Assembly: GCA_014379045.1 (NCBI GenBank)
Contig: JACMMK010000523.1
Location: forward strand, 1-7,389
Direction of reading: 5' to 3'
DNA length: 7,389 bases
Origin: Burkholderiales bacterium
GTDB taxonomy: Bacteria > Pseudomonadota > Gammaproteobacteria > Burkholderiales > CAIKXV01
Shown here: in pieces, positions 5,933-7,389 of the stretch
Layout: each line of letters opens with the position of its first letter
Numbering within the stretch: the stretch's first letter is position 1
The notes under the pieces: generated by a model
Database searches by the model: none
Told to the model about the DNA's origin: nothing
Seen by the model: the letters and a program-made list of their open reading frames with translations, nothing else
Translations under genes and position numbers: made by a program

Positions 5933-7389
5933 ATGATTCGTTCTTTCCTGCGGCGATTGTTCGGCAGCCGCGGTGCAGGGCCCGAGATCCCTTCGGCGTT
6001 CGAGGTCGCCGAAACCATCCCCCGCGCGCGCCACGGCATCGCCCGCGAGCGCATCAGCGGCTGTGCATTGCGCGTCACCTCGACGCTGCAGGAGCGCGGC
6101 TACAAGGCATTCGTCGTCGGGGGCGCGGTGCGCGACCTGCTGCTCGGACGCACGCCGAAGGATTTCGACGTCGCCACCGATGCGACGCCCGAGCAGGCCG
6201 CTGCGCTGTTCAGGCGCTCGCGCGTGATCGGTCGGCGCTTCCGGCTCGTGCATGTGATGTGCGGGCAGGAAATGGTCGAGACGGCGACCTTCCGCGGTGA
6301 CGGCACCCCGCCCGCCGAAGCCGATCTCGACCCGGTCGATGGCAACGACGGGGACGCCGATCCGTTCGAGGCCCCCGAGCCGGCGCGCGCGCCCTCGGCG
6401 CAACCCGGCAGCCGGCAGACTGACCAGCACGGTCGGCTGATCCGCGACAACATGTTCGGCACGCAGCTGCAGGACGCCGCGCGCCGCGACTTCACGGTGA
6501 ATGCGCTGTTCTACGATCCGAAGGCCGAAGAGATCGTCGACTACCACCGCGGGCTCGACGATCTGCAGCAGCGGCAGTTGCGGATGATCGGCGACCCGGC
6601 GACGCGCTTTCGCGAAGATCCGGTGCGGATGCTGCGCGCGGTGCGCTTCGCTGCGGCGCTCGGCTTCGAGATCGAGCCGGCCACGCGCGCGCCGATCCGC
6701 GAACTGGCGCCGCTCCTCGTCAACGTGCCGCCGGCGCGACTGTTCGACGAGATGCTGAAGCTGTTGCTCTCGGGAGGCGCGGTCGCGTGCGTCAATCGAC
6801 TGCGCGACGAAGGGTTGCACCACGGCGTGCTGCCGATGCTCGACGTGATCCTCGAGCAGCCGCTCGGCGAAAAGTTCGTGATGCTGGCGCTCGACACGAC
6901 CGATGCGCGCGTGAACGCCGGCAAGAGCGTCTCGCCGGCATTCCTGTTCGCTGCGCTGCTCTGGCACGAAGTGCTGGCGCAGTGGAAACGCTCGACCGAG
7001 GCACCCGCCGGCGAGCGCGGCAAGCCGCCGATGATCGCGCTGGGAGAGGCGATGGACGACGTGGTCGCGCGGCAGGTCGCGCGACTCGCGGTGCCGCGGC
7101 GCTTCACCTCGCAGATGCGCGAGATCTGGTATCTGCAGCCGCGTTTCGACCAGCGCTTCGGACGACGACCATTTCGCCTGCTCGAGCACGAGCGGTTTCG
7201 CTCGGGCTACGACTTCCTGCTCCTGCGCTGTGCGAGCGGCGAGCTCGATGCGTCGGTGGGCGAATGGTGGACGCGCTTCCAGCGGGTCGGTGAAGCCGAG
7301 CGCGCAGAGATGCTGCTGCCGGAGTCGACCCGCGTCAAGCCGAAGCGTCGGCGCAGTCGCGGCGCACGCGCACGCGCGATCGCCGAGGA
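5933..7389 (+). CDS. pcnB: Poly(A) polymerase I (3' end beyond window)
   Basis: Adds poly(A) tails to RNA 3' ends, promoting decay by the degradosome and exonucleases. 485 codons are visible and no stop is reached, so the gene is cut by the window edge. Class II nucleotidyltransferase motifs are clear: FVVGGAVRDLLLGRTPKDFDVATDATPEQ (60-88) with GG at 63-64 and the metal-binding pair D77/D79. ARRDFTVNALFYDP (183-196) and RFREDPVRMLRAVRFAAALGFEI (225-247) follow. The Arg/Lys-rich tail from about 467 (KPKRRRSRGARARA) is typical of PcnB and separates it from CCA-adding enzymes. Residues 122-166 form a variable acidic and proline-rich insertion before GRLIRDNMFGTQ. The ATG is well fixed: an in-frame TAA at 5909-5911 lies just upstream, with no other start codon between. 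Confidence 0.96.
   Translation, partial: MIRSFLRRLFGSRGAGPEIPSAFEVAETIPRARHGIARERISGCALRVTSTLQERGYKAFVVGGAVRDLLLGRTPKDFDVATDATPEQAAALFRRSRVIGRRFRLVHVMCGQEMVETATFRGDGTPPAEADLDPVDGNDGDADPFEAPEPARAPSAQPGSRQTDQHGRLIRDNMFGTQLQDAARRDFTVNALFYDPKAEEIVDYHRGLDDLQQRQLRMIGDPATRFREDPVRMLRAVRFAAALGFEIEPATRAPIRELAPLLVNVPPARLFDEMLKLLLSGGAVACVNRLRDEGLHHGVLPMLDVILEQPLGEKFVMLALDTTDARVNAGKSVSPAFLFAALLWHEVLAQWKRSTEAPAGERGKPPMIALGEAMDDVVARQVARLAVPRRFTSQMREIWYLQPRFDQRFGRRPFRLLEHERFRSGYDFLLLRCASGELDASVGEWWTRFQRVGEAERAEMLLPESTRVKPKRRRSRGARARAIAE

Noticed and set aside
5765..7189. 474-codon minus-strand frame opposite pcnB
   Set aside because: It is the antisense shadow of the pcnB reading frame. The plus strand encodes an intact nucleotidyltransferase with all motifs in order.

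Overview
The window is a high-GC stretch of chromosome from what looks like a betaproteobacterium. The gene order (DUF3108 gene, purN and purM on the minus strand, facing a PerM-type transporter gene, hda, a HAD phosphatase gene and pcnB on the plus strand) is one I know from Betaproteobacteria, and the protein motifs agree. I cannot place it more narrowly. The content is mostly core housekeeping genes. The unusual part is a family of structured non-coding repeats.

Layout. Positions 1-320 hold three tandem copies of a 72-bp repeat core with a period of 122-123 bp. Each copy is built around a perfect 10-bp hairpin, and the array appears to continue past the left edge. The minus-strand operon purM (1871-2896), purN (1179-1856) and an exported DUF3108 protein gene (319-1158) ends directly against this array: the DUF3108 stop codon lies at the edge of the third copy. 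The divergent intergenic region (about 2897-3192) contains a plausible purM promoter and a fourth, diverged copy of the same repeat in the opposite orientation. The repeats therefore bracket the purMN-DUF3108 operon as inverted repeats.

On the plus strand, an AI-2E/PerM family membrane protein gene (3193-4272) is followed after one base by hda (4274-5065), the DnaA-related regulator of replication initiation. Next come a HAD-IB phosphatase gene (5123-5782) and pcnB, poly(A) polymerase I (5933 to the right edge, incomplete). pcnB appears to have its own promoter, with a -10 element at 5889. Its short leader carries a small hairpin that ends four bases before the start codon, with no Shine-Dalgarno sequence at normal spacing.

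How the parts relate. PurM and PurN catalyse two steps of de novo purine synthesis (AIR synthesis and GAR formylation) and are co-transcribed. The plus-strand genes share no single pathway, although the linkage looks conserved. I found no defence system, prophage, integrase, transposase, tRNA, rRNA or CRISPR array. The most rewarding target is the repeat family.
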